A program made the translations under genes and the position numbers. Source: DASWHX01 sp036397995 (lineage in GTDB: Bacteria > Bacteroidota > Bacteroidia > Cytophagales > Cyclobacteriaceae). Taken from it: DNA of 22,344 bases. Every line of letters starts with the position of its first letter. Position 1 is the first letter of the stretch. Shown piece after piece: positions 1 to 6,878 of this stretch. Location: positions 1 to 22,344 of the forward strand of contig DASWHX010000065.1 of NCBI GenBank assembly GCA_036397995.1, written 5' to 3'. Below the pieces are notes generated by a model. It ran no database searches, was not told the DNA's origin, and worked only from the letters and a program-made list of their open reading frames with translations.

Positions 1-66
1 CCCTGTAGTCCCACTTAAAACAAGGGGACAATTTCCTGGGGAATTTACACTTTAGAAAATTTCAGA

Positions 67-2445
67 TCATTCGTAACGAAGCACAATTGCCGGATTTAAG
101 CCAGCCACCCTAAAAGCTTTGTAGCTCACTGTAATTAAAGAAAGGATGACTACAAAGAGAGCAGTACCCATGAAATATATCCAGCCAATTTCAATGTGAT
201 ATTCAAAGTTTTGCAACCATTTATCCATCAGGTACCAGCCAAACGGAATCATAATAACCGTACTTATCAAAACCAGAATGATAAATTCAAAATTAAGTTT
301 GGCTACTATTTGCGAAACCCTGGCTCCATGAACCTTTCTTATCGCCATTTCTTTCATGCGCTTTTCAGCTGCAAGAATTGACAGTGCAAAGAGACCCATG
401 CAGGCAATGAAGATGGCCAGACTACAAAATATCAGGAATAACTGCGATTGGTTTTTCTCGTCCAGGTATAATTGCTCAATCCGGTCATCCAGGAAGTTAA
501 ATGCAAAAGGAAATCCATCTGCATAAAGGTTCCATTCTCCAGTTAAGTCGTGCACTAGTTTTTGAAGATCTTTTGTCTTGAATTTTATGATACCTACATA
601 ATGGTTGGAAGTGATAGAAATTACCAGCGGATTTATTTTCTCTTTTAATGACCGGAAATGATAATTATTTACAACACCAATTACAGTCCTGGGAATCGTA
701 TCACGAAAAATATTTTCAATCTTTTTTCCAATAGCGTCTTCAGGTGTCCAATCTAATGTTTTCAATGCCTCCTCATTTAAGATAATTGCATCGGTCAGGT
801 CTGAAGGGAAATCTCTGCTAAAATTTCGTCCGGCAATTAGATTGAGATCCAGGGTAGTCAGGTAATCCAGGTCTGTGAACGCCGTTCGCATTGATACTGT
901 CCCCTCCTGCCCTTCGACATTAAAAACATTGAAATCATGAAAACCACCAGGCTCACCGGTTGCAAACGTCAGACTTTCAACTCCCGGCAGCTTCAGCACG
1001 TTTTGTTTGAACACTTCTTTCTTTTGTTGAAATTCGTTATTGTTAATTGGGAAGAATAACCTGTCTTCGTAGCTAAATCCAAGATTTTTGCTTTGAACAA
1101 ATTTTAATTGGTCCCAGGTAATCCATGTGGCGAAAATCAGAAATATCGAAAAAGTAAATTGCAAAACTACCATGCCCCTTCGCAAAACCTGACCCCGGTG
1201 TCCTGAATCCGGCTTACCTTTTAAGACTTTTCCTGTAGAAAATCCGGAAAGTATAATCGCCGGATAAAGCCCGGATAAAATTCCTATAACTATCGAAACA
1301 AATAGGGCTAACAGTATTCCTAATTCAATGGTTATTGGGTTAGTTATGGCTTTGCCGACTACTGATAAAAACAAGGGATATAGAGTTTCAAGAGCCAGGA
1401 AGGCTAGCAGGGTGGAACAAGATACTAACAGAATTGACTCCATCAGAAATTGTATTATTATCTGATTACGACTTGCCCCGGATGCCTTTCTGATTCCAAT
1501 TTCAACATACCTGGAGACTGATAATGCCGTACTTAGATTTACGAAATTAAATGCAGCGATGAGTAAAACTATGGCTGCAATCCCTGAAAACAGGTACACA
1601 ACTTTTTTGTTTCCGTGCAGCACAAAGTCAAAGCTGGTTTCATTATTAAAATAAATATCCTCCAGTGCTTCGGTTTTCAATGACAAACCATTTCCAACGC
1701 CTCGTTTCCAGTCATCACCGAAATATTTCTCTGTAAATGCAGGCAAACCGGCATTTATTTCCCCGATCTGAGCACCTTCATCCAACATTAAATAAGTTGA
1801 AAAATCATTCGACCACCAATCATCAAAATATTTGAAGTTTTGTGCATAATAAAGTGAGCCCAGGAAATCAAATTGAAGGTGAGATTGAATCCGCGTTTCA
1901 TCAAAAACTCCGGTGATGGTAAACAAGTATTCATTGTCGATTTGCAGAATTTCATTTACCGGATTAGTATCACCAAAGTATTTTGCAGACATTGATGATG
2001 AAATCAGAATAGAATTGCCCAAAAGAGCTTTTTCAGTTGATCCTTTGATTACAGGTATTTTGAAGAAATTAAAAAAGTTAGAATCCGCAAAAAATACTTT
2101 CTCCTCCATAAAAGATTTTTCGTCATAAGTAATCAGTGAAGAGGAAGACGTTACTCTTAATGTTTCTTTTATGCGTCCCGGAAAATCATTAAGCAGTGCA
2201 GTGGCATAAGGTCCGGAAGTAATTCCCACATCTCTGCTCCCGGTTGAAGTATTGAAATTTCTTATTAGCCGGTAAACTTTGTTATCATTATTAAACTGAA
2301 CATCATACCCGGTCTCATAGTTTACATAAATTAAAATGAACATGACGGCGGCAATGCCAACCGTTAAGCCAGATACATTTATTAAAGTATAAATCCGGTT
2401 TTTGGCAAGATTTCGGATTGCAGTGGTGATGTAGTTTTTAAGCAT
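67..2445 (-). CDS. FtsX/MacB-type ABC transporter permease, 792 aa
   Basis: Inner-membrane permease of the MacB/FtsX superfamily, in the long Bacteroidota form with two MacB_PCD-FtsX halves. Residues about 20-43 form the first membrane helix, followed by a periplasmic domain to about 280. Three or four helices lie between about 285 and 445, then a second periplasmic domain, then three C-terminal helices (about 673-783). Both halves carry the FtsX coupling motif: EIGIRKASGA after the first core helix and EMAIRKVHGA after the second. The C-terminus LNPAIVLRYE is typical of the family. These proteins need a separate MacB/LolD-like ATPase; none lies in the window. The substrate cannot be told; MacB relatives act mechanically on periplasmic peptides or lipoproteins. 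Transcribed alone, with about 290 bp of palindrome-containing DNA upstream. Confidence 0.93.
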   Translation of the reverse strand: MLKNYITTAIRNLAKNRIYTLINVSGLTVGIAAVMFILIYVNYETGYDVQFNNDNKVYRLIRNFNTSTGSRDVGITSGPYATALLNDFPGRIKETLRVTSSSSLITYDEKSFMEEKVFFADSNFFNFFKIPVIKGSTEKALLGNSILISSSMSAKYFGDTNPVNEILQIDNEYLFTITGVFDETRIQSHLQFDFLGSLYYAQNFKYFDDWWSNDFSTYLMLDEGAQIGEINAGLPAFTEKYFGDDWKRGVGNGLSLKTEALEDIYFNNETSFDFVLHGNKKVVYLFSGIAAIVLLIAAFNFVNLSTALSVSRYVEIGIRKASGASRNQIIIQFLMESILLVSCSTLLAFLALETLYPLFLSVVGKAITNPITIELGILLALFVSIVIGILSGLYPAIILSGFSTGKVLKGKPDSGHRGQVLRRGMVVLQFTFSIFLIFATWITWDQLKFVQSKNLGFSYEDRLFFPINNNEFQQKKEVFKQNVLKLPGVESLTFATGEPGGFHDFNVFNVEGQEGTVSMRTAFTDLDYLTTLDLNLIAGRNFSRDFPSDLTDAIILNEEALKTLDWTPEDAIGKKIENIFRDTIPRTVIGVVNNYHFRSLKEKINPLVISITSNHYVGIIKFKTKDLQKLVHDLTGEWNLYADGFPFAFNFLDDRIEQLYLDEKNQSQLFLIFCSLAIFIACMGLFALSILAAEKRMKEMAIRKVHGARVSQIVAKLNFEFIILVLISTVIMIPFGWYLMDKWLQNFEYHIEIGWIYFMGTALFVVILSLITVSYKAFRVAGLNPAIVLRYE

Positions 2446-2591
2446 ACCTTTGAATTTTAGTAGTGGTGTCTCAGAACATCAACGTGTAACAACACTTCAC
2501 TTTTTATTTCAGGTGAAAATTGACTGATTTTCAATGTCGGGAAAAGTGCTGCACATGTAAAAGGCTCGTTTCTAAGCATGCGCTCTGAATT

Positions 2592-2610
2592 TTCGTGTTA
2601 AACACACGAA
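2592..2610. promoter_or_regulatory. Inverted repeat TTCGTGT-n5-ACACGAA
   Basis: A perfect 7-bp inverted repeat with 5-nt spacer. An alternative register gives GTGTT-A-AACAC at its centre. It lies about 150 bp upstream of the permease start on the minus strand. It has no T-tract, so an operator-like role is more likely than a terminator. This is inference only. Confidence 0.35.
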
Positions 2611-2683
2611 TTATGCCAGCAAGATATTTCAAGTATATTTAATTAGTAATCAGATATTTATGAAGAAGTTATCCAACAACCAG

Positions 2684-2700
2684 TGTTTCACTGTGAAACA
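2684..2700. promoter_or_regulatory. Perfect 17-bp palindrome TGTTTCAC-T-GTGAAACA
   Basis: Eight paired bases each side of a single central T; a half-like TGTTTC follows at once at about 2704. With a one-base centre it is better suited to binding a dimeric protein than to forming an RNA hairpin. It sits just beyond the stop codon of the 129-residue membrane gene and about 240 bp upstream of the permease. Confidence 0.4.
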
Positions 2701-2737
2701 ATTGTGTTTCCCCCTGAACAATGATTTCGCTTTTCGT

Positions 2738-3127
2738 CTATTTAGCTGATTGAAACTTCTTATTCCTAAAGTGATTCACCAGAAAGAGCAGACCTACAAT
2801 AGCAAACGGAATAGTAACTGACAGGACAACCAAGATACTTTGTCCCAGGGAGTTGTTTACCTGATAGTTTCCCAGAAACACATAAGGAGTTGCCAATAAT
2901 CCAATAACCAGGAAAAGAATGCCGCCAACGTATTCCCATTTCCAGGCAACAATCAGGATAACGGTCAGCAAATAAGAAGGAACAAGATGAATAACGAAAC
3001 CTCCCCATTGCTCAGTAACGGTCAATTCAGGTTGAAATGCGTCCAGGGCAAAAATACTTACAAAAAGTATGGCCAAAATCGTCATAATTCTAGGCAGCCA
3101 GAATAGTATGCGAGAATATTTAAGCAT
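2738..3127 (-). CDS. Small four-helix membrane protein (DUF7670-like), 129 aa
   Basis: A hydrophobic protein with four predicted membrane helices, at about residues 10-30, 43-62, 67-87 and 95-117, and a basic C-terminal tail (RNKKFQSAK). The N-terminus with RILFWLPRIMTIL and the later AWKWEYVGGILF resemble a family of uncharacterised bacterial membrane proteins that I recall as DUF7670; the assignment is from memory and tentative. No catalytic residues are apparent. It is transcribed alone: the neighbour upstream is divergent and the next gene on the strand is about 290 bp away. Confidence 0.75.
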   Translation of the reverse strand: MLKYSRILFWLPRIMTILAILFVSIFALDAFQPELTVTEQWGGFVIHLVPSYLLTVILIVAWKWEYVGGILFLVIGLLATPYVFLGNYQVNNSLGQSILVVLSVTIPFAIVGLLFLVNHFRNKKFQSAK

Positions 3128-3349
3128 ATTAGCTCAATTTTGGTTACTTCAAAGATTGTAAGCCGGGATAAATTCAACAATGATATTTATCAGGTTCGGT
3201 AATTTGATATGCCAAAACTAAGGTACGAAAGTTTTATTTTGATCTGTCGAATTTAGCTTCTCAAAATCCGGAATATTTTAGTTAAATACTTCCCGGCATC
3301 AAAATAATAACCGGTCTACTCGGCTAAGGCATGGTTGGAGTTAAAATGT

Positions 3350-3357
3350 TATTTTTG
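3350..3357 (+). promoter_or_regulatory. Bacteroidota -7 box (TATTTTTG)
   Basis: Exact match to the Bacteroidota sigma-ABfr -7 consensus TAnnTTTG, 20 bp before the ATG of the 156-residue membrane gene. No clear -33 TTTG lies at the usual 19-21 bp spacing, so the site is plausible, not proven. Confidence 0.4.
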
Positions 3358-3377
3358 CTATTTATTATCAAATTAGA

Positions 3378-3848
3378 TTGAAAATGCTGGATTTTAGAAC
3401 CGCTTATTATTTTCCCTGGACAATGATAATTATTTCTCCTTTCCTGGTATTATTCGGCGGAGTTTTGATTGTTGAGCAAATTTATCTGGGGGTTTTATTG
3501 GTGGTCACAAGCCTCCTCTTCTTAACTACGCACTACCGATTCAAAATTGATGAAAAAAGAAAAGAGTACCGCGAGTATTTATGGATTTTAGGATTTAAAC
3601 ATGGGAAAACGATCGCATACGAGAAAGTAATTTCATTATATTTTACCAAATCCAGGATGAAGCAGACCATAAATTCAAGAGTTTCATCCATGACAGTGAG
3701 TAATGAGGTATACAATGGTTTTATACAGTTTGATGGAGATAAAAAGGTGCACCTTTTTACCAAGGGCAAGAAGCAAAAATTAGTTGATTGCTTAATTTCG
3801 ATCAGCAAATTCTTAAAAACCGAGGTAAAGGATTTATCCGGAAGTTAA
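3378..3848 (+). CDS. Two-helix membrane protein with PH-like domain, unknown function, 156 aa
   Basis: I do not recognise this gene by name. Two adjacent membrane helices (about residues 12-30 and 34-52) form a hairpin at the N-terminus. They are followed by a soluble, basic domain of about 100 residues with alternating strands and a final amphipathic helix, a layout seen in bacterial PH-like (YdbT/YdbS-style) membrane proteins. The start follows a TAnnTTTG box by about 20 bp. It converges with the lipoprotein gene on the other strand, with a strong hairpin between them. Confidence 0.7.
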   Translation: MKMLDFRTAYYFPWTMIIISPFLVLFGGVLIVEQIYLGVLLVVTSLLFLTTHYRFKIDEKRKEYREYLWILGFKHGKTIAYEKVISLYFTKSRMKQTINSRVSSMTVSNEVYNGFIQFDGDKKVHLFTKGKKQKLVDCLISISKFLKTEVKDLSGS

Positions 3849-3941
3849 GGGATTTACTGGTTTGCCAAATAGTAAAAATACTAGGTTCAGTACATAATCA
3901 GGGATTATCAAAATTGATTATCAGGCAAAGAGCAAAGAAAA

Positions 3942-3961
3942 CCCGGGAACGACTTCCCGGG
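3942..3961 (-). terminator. Rho-independent terminator of the tandem-SnoaL lipoprotein gene
   Basis: Perfect 8-bp GC-rich stem CCCGGGAA-CGAC-TTCCCGGG with a 4-nt loop. Read on the minus strand it is followed by TTTTCTTTGCTC, as expected for an intrinsic terminator. It lies 27 bp beyond the stop codon of the minus-strand lipoprotein gene. The plus-strand side has no T-tract. Confidence 0.8.
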
Positions 3962-3987
3962 GGCTCATCAGCATTCTTATCAAATTT

Positions 3988-4935
3988 TCATTCTTCAACA
4001 TACTCCCGGGCAGACTGTCGCATTACCCTGATCTTACCATTCACCAGCTTGTATGCCTCATGGAGAATATAGTTCTCTTCACCGTCCGGACCCGATGTGG
4101 TTTCATCTATCCAAACCAGAACCCATTCCTCGTTTAAGTCTACGCTTCTCAGGGCCATTGATGCATGTCTGTTCAGAGTTATTTGCTTATTTTCTACATA
4201 TCTCATAATATCGGCAATCACGGTGTCTCTAACTGTATTTCTGAAGAACCCGTCTGCAAAGAAAAGGGTTACGCTGTCTGCAAAGTAGTTTCCAATTTCA
4301 CTAAAGTCTAGAGTTTCAAATGCCTTCAGAAAATCATCCACCACAACTTCATTTTCCGAATTCCCCATTTCAAAAGAACCAGAGTATAAATACTCATCAC
4401 TGGTATAATCAGGTATCTGGTCGGCTTCAGATGGAATTTGAGCATAAGCATATATAGATCGGATTTTCCCCTCCTCAATCCGGTATAATTCATGTGCTAT
4501 AACTCTGTTTTCTCCCTCTTCATTTGTCATTGATTCATCGGTGACGGATAGCACCCAAGACTCATTGCGATCCAGGCTTCTTACTGAAGCTCCGGCAATA
4601 TAAGCGATTTTAATATCGGACATGGTAGCTAACATTTGATCTACCACTACCCTTAGTGAATCTTTCGTAGTATCAAACCGGTCTCCATTTGCTAAAATAA
4701 CATGGATTGAATCTGCTAAATATGAGAAAGCCTCATCAATATTCCCTGCTTCAAGAGCATCATTCCAGTTTCGCACGAGGGTTAGATAAGCAGGGTCGCC
4801 CATTTCAAAGGAATTGGAATAGCTGTATTTCGCAACTGTTGTGGAATCAGGAGTTTCGGCTGATTCATCCGAAGTAGAAGTGCCACATGCACTCATTAAA
4901 AATGCAAAAGCACAAAACAAAATTAGTGATCTCAT
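3988..4935 (-). CDS. Lipoprotein with two tandem SnoaL/DUF4440-like domains, 315 aa
   Basis: A type II signal peptide ends at LMSAC (lipid-bearing Cys17), so the protein is anchored in the envelope. Behind an acidic Ser/Thr-rich linker come two homologous halves: about residues 40-168 begin with YSNSFEMG and about 183-310 with YSGSFEMG. They share ADS (in YLADS/YFADS), an ANGD-like ADG, ASVRSLD/ASMALRSVD, WVL and a final EGKIR/NGKIR. This pattern fits NTF2-fold SnoaL/DUF4440 domains, which bind small molecules or act as protein modules; no catalytic set is obvious. The duplication is internal to the gene. Its own terminator lies downstream at 3942-3961. Confidence 0.85.
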   Translation of the reverse strand: MRSLILFCAFAFLMSACGTSTSDESAETPDSTTVAKYSYSNSFEMGDPAYLTLVRNWNDALEAGNIDEAFSYLADSIHVILANGDRFDTTKDSLRVVVDQMLATMSDIKIAYIAGASVRSLDRNESWVLSVTDESMTNEEGENRVIAHELYRIEEGKIRSIYAYAQIPSEADQIPDYTSDEYLYSGSFEMGNSENEVVVDDFLKAFETLDFSEIGNYFADSVTLFFADGFFRNTVRDTVIADIMRYVENKQITLNRHASMALRSVDLNEEWVLVWIDETTSGPDGEENYILHEAYKLVNGKIRVMRQSAREYVEE

Positions 4936-4959
4936 TTAATTAGGTATTTTTGTGAAATC

Positions 4960-4991
4960 TCAATTTATGGGAAACCCAATTAAGAGTCAAT
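4960..4991 (-). promoter_or_regulatory. Possible promoter of the tandem-SnoaL lipoprotein
   Basis: On the minus strand an ATTG element is followed after 20 bp by TAAATTGA, close to the Bacteroidota TTTG / TAnnTTTG pair (one mismatch in each). It ends about 25 bp before the start codon. A weak match in AT-rich DNA. Confidence 0.25.
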
Positions 4992-5134
4992 ATAAAACTA
5001 ATCCCGGTTAGTATTCTTATCTATTTCAAAGTGATATATTCAATTAAACCTTGAAAGAGTCCTAGTTGGATGGTTGCAAATATTATTGCTAAAAAGTGCC
5101 TGGAGATCAAATTTATTATAAAGGGGTTAGCTTA

Positions 5135-5836
5135 CTATCTATTATCCAGCAAGTATGAAGTAAAACTCCTTCCATCTACTTTCGTGTATTTAAAATCTTC
5201 ATAACCTTCAAAAGAAATATTCTTGAAATTAACCGGAGTCCTGAACTTCGTATACTTAAAGTTCGCCAACTCTAAAAAGGTAGCGGATTCGAAATTTGCA
5301 CCGTTTGGAAATTCAGCATATTTAAAATTCGCATCATCCCTGAACTCTGCGTCATTAAAAAAGGGCAATTCAGAAAATTCGGCGTATTTGAAATTTGCTT
5401 CACGATTGAAAACCGATCCGCTGAAGTCAACATTTTCGGCAAATTCAGAATATTTAAATTCACTTTTCCGTTTAAAAGTACAGTTCTTAAAAACCACATC
5501 ATCATCAAAATGAGCTATGAATGTGTCATCGTTTCTTTCCAAATGGTAATAGGCAATAACATCGTCCAGGAAAGTGCAGTTTATGAAAGTTACGGAGGCT
5601 TCCACAGTACTTTCATACGAATCATTACTATTACCAAACCAACTAAATGAAGAGTCTTTATGCCGACGATTACGAAGATCTGTAAAGTCGAGATTACCCT
5701 CAATCTCAACATCTTTAAAAGAGACTGATTTGCCTTCATCAATTTCTCTCAAAATTTCCCGTGCATTAACTCGCTGCTGGGCAAATGCTGTTACTGTAGA
5801 AAGGGTGGCGAGGATGATCACATAAATCTTTCGCAT
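5135..5836 (-). CDS. Exported pentapeptide-like repeat protein with 22-residue FKY period, 233 aa
   Basis: A signal peptide (residues 1-19, cleavage near AFA-QQ) sends the protein out of the cytoplasm. From about residue 36 the sequence has aromatic-rich pentapeptide-like coils. From 127 on these become strict: FKY occurs at 127, 149, 171, 193 and 215, exactly 22 residues apart, alternating with 11-residue coils lacking KY (for example DFSGSVFNREA). Each 11-residue unit carries F at positions 1 and 6 of the coil. Such a pattern suggests a right-handed beta-helix with stacked Phe and a Lys-Tyr ladder on one face. The function is unknown; cytoplasmic pentapeptide proteins include gyrase mimics, but this one is exported. 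Divergent from the YdcF-like gene. Confidence 0.85.
   Translation of the reverse strand: MRKIYVIILATLSTVTAFAQQRVNAREILREIDEGKSVSFKDVEIEGNLDFTDLRNRRHKDSSFSWFGNSNDSYESTVEASVTFINCTFLDDVIAYYHLERNDDTFIAHFDDDVVFKNCTFKRKSEFKYSEFAENVDFSGSVFNREANFKYAEFSELPFFNDAEFRDDANFKYAEFPNGANFESATFLELANFKYTKFRTPVNFKNISFEGYEDFKYTKVDGRSFTSYLLDNR
5171..5458 (-). repeat. Coding repeat: five FKY coils, 66-bp period
   Basis: The region encodes residues 127-222 of the exported repeat protein. The protein period is exactly 22 residues (66 bp). The DNA copies are diverged from each other, so the repeat has been kept at the protein level and is not a recent tandem duplication. Confidence 0.8.
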
Positions 5837-6025
5837 GATTTTATTTTAGTTTGATTTTCTTAATTTCTAACCAATAATGTGCCAGTAAGTCAAAATCACT
5901 CAGAAGAACGAAAAATGAACATTGAGGTTAGGAGGAAGCATTTCTGCTGTCCGCTTCTGATCGTTACCGGACGATTTTCTTTGAAGTCAATCTGAAAATA
6001 ACTAAACTGGAAGCCTGTCGACATC

Positions 6026-6721
6026 ATGCGAAATAACATACATCTCGTCATCCATTACTTAATTTTTATTGCATGTATCCTGGCAATCAGTGGCTGCAAG
6101 TATTACTACGGAGCCTTTTATACAGATCCACAAAAATGTTTTGGCGATGCCTTAAGAGAAAAGCCCTATGATATAGTAATAGTACCTGGTTTCCCATCAG
6201 ATTCCGGAAAAATAAATACTACATTATCTGAACGGATTTTATGGGCAGATTATTTATATAAAAATGGAATAGCAAATCAAATACTTTTTTCAGGATCAGC
6301 TGTTTATACACCTTTTATTGAAGGTGAGATTATGCGACTATTTGCATTGCAACTTGGCATTGATGAAAATGAAATTAAAGTTGAAACCAAAGCGCTTCAT
6401 TCCACTGAGAATCTTTATTATGGATTCAAGATGGCCAGTGAGTCTGGTTACGAAAAAATTGCCTTTGCGACACATCCGGCTCAATCCAGTTTCCTAAAAC
6501 AATTCAGGAGAAAATTCAATTTGGATTTAGATTTTATTCCTATTGTTGCCGATTCGATCAAAAACATCAAATACTCTTTCCAGTCCATAGATCTATCAAA
6601 AATTTTTGTTGAAGATTTTATTCCATTAAATGAACGACAAGGATTATTCAAAAAACTTCGGGGTACAAGAGGCGGTAGGGTAAAAAAAGAAATAAGGAAG
6701 GAAAAGCGTAGCAATGACTAA
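6026..6721 (+). CDS. YdcF/SanA-like DUF218 lipoprotein, 231 aa
   Basis: Lipobox ISGC places the lipid-bearing cysteine at residue 24. The body matches the DUF218 (YdcF/SanA) fold: DIVIVPGFPSDSG near residues 49-61, then ERILWADYLYKNG, an SGSA loop near 89-92, and the conserved T/S-x-EN helix start (HSTENLYYG near 125). DUF218 proteins are linked to envelope integrity and peptidoglycan precursor handling in other bacteria; YdcF binds S-adenosylmethionine in vitro. The precise role here is not known. The very basic tail (about 215-231, rich in Lys/Arg) is unusual. It diverges from the repeat-protein gene with about 190 bp between starts. Confidence 0.85.
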   Translation: MRNNIHLVIHYLIFIACILAISGCKYYYGAFYTDPQKCFGDALREKPYDIVIVPGFPSDSGKINTTLSERILWADYLYKNGIANQILFSGSAVYTPFIEGEIMRLFALQLGIDENEIKVETKALHSTENLYYGFKMASESGYEKIAFATHPAQSSFLKQFRRKFNLDLDFIPIVADSIKNIKYSFQSIDLSKIFVEDFIPLNERQGLFKKLRGTRGGRVKKEIRKEKRSND

Positions 6722-6825
6722 CGACAGATTTTCATGCGTTAAATAATATGCAATGAATAGAATTTTGCCATTTATCATGGTCAAAACCCACCACCCGAAT
6801 TTATTAAATTTGTCCGCTTTGCTGT

Positions 6826-6840
6826 AACACATCCTGTGTT
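6826..6840. promoter_or_regulatory. Inverted repeat AACACA-TCC-TGTGTT upstream of second permease
   Basis: Perfect 6-bp inverted repeat with 3-nt spacer, about 38 bp before the start of the second ABC permease. The position fits an operator or promoter element. No regulator for it is identified. Confidence 0.35.
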
Positions 6841-6878
6841 GTTGTTGTCAAAGTATTATTCACACATATCCTGTATCC

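Larger units (their letters stand above)
2446..2737. other. Non-coding gap with two palindromes
   Basis: No credible gene lies in these 292 bases between two minus-strand genes. The stretch holds two clear inverted repeats, at 2592-2610 and 2684-2700, listed separately. It should contain the promoter of the permease that reads leftwards from 2445, but I could not find a convincing Bacteroidota -33/-7 pair. Confidence 0.6.

Noticed and set aside
1..66. Search for a terminator after the first permease gene
   Set aside because: Only very short self-complementary stretches are present and no T-tract on the minus strand, so no terminator is called.
3788..4072. Open frame on the plus strand, 94 codons
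   Set aside because: It overlaps the end of the 156-residue gene, runs across the terminator and then the antisense of the lipoprotein gene; no family features.
5171..5458. 66-bp periodic DNA considered as a CRISPR or satellite array
   Set aside because: The copies are diverged at the DNA level, have no spacer/repeat boundary and lie wholly within a coding frame.
5223..5513. Open frame on the plus strand with repeated YLKFAS-like units
   Set aside because: It is the antisense shadow of the FKY repeat gene; its repeats simply mirror the coding repeat of the minus strand, which has a signal peptide and family features.
5960..5982. Inverted repeat ATCGT-n6-ACGAT in the divergent promoter gap (about 5959-5976)
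   Set aside because: The arms are only 5 bp and such repeats are frequent by chance; not strong enough to call an operator.
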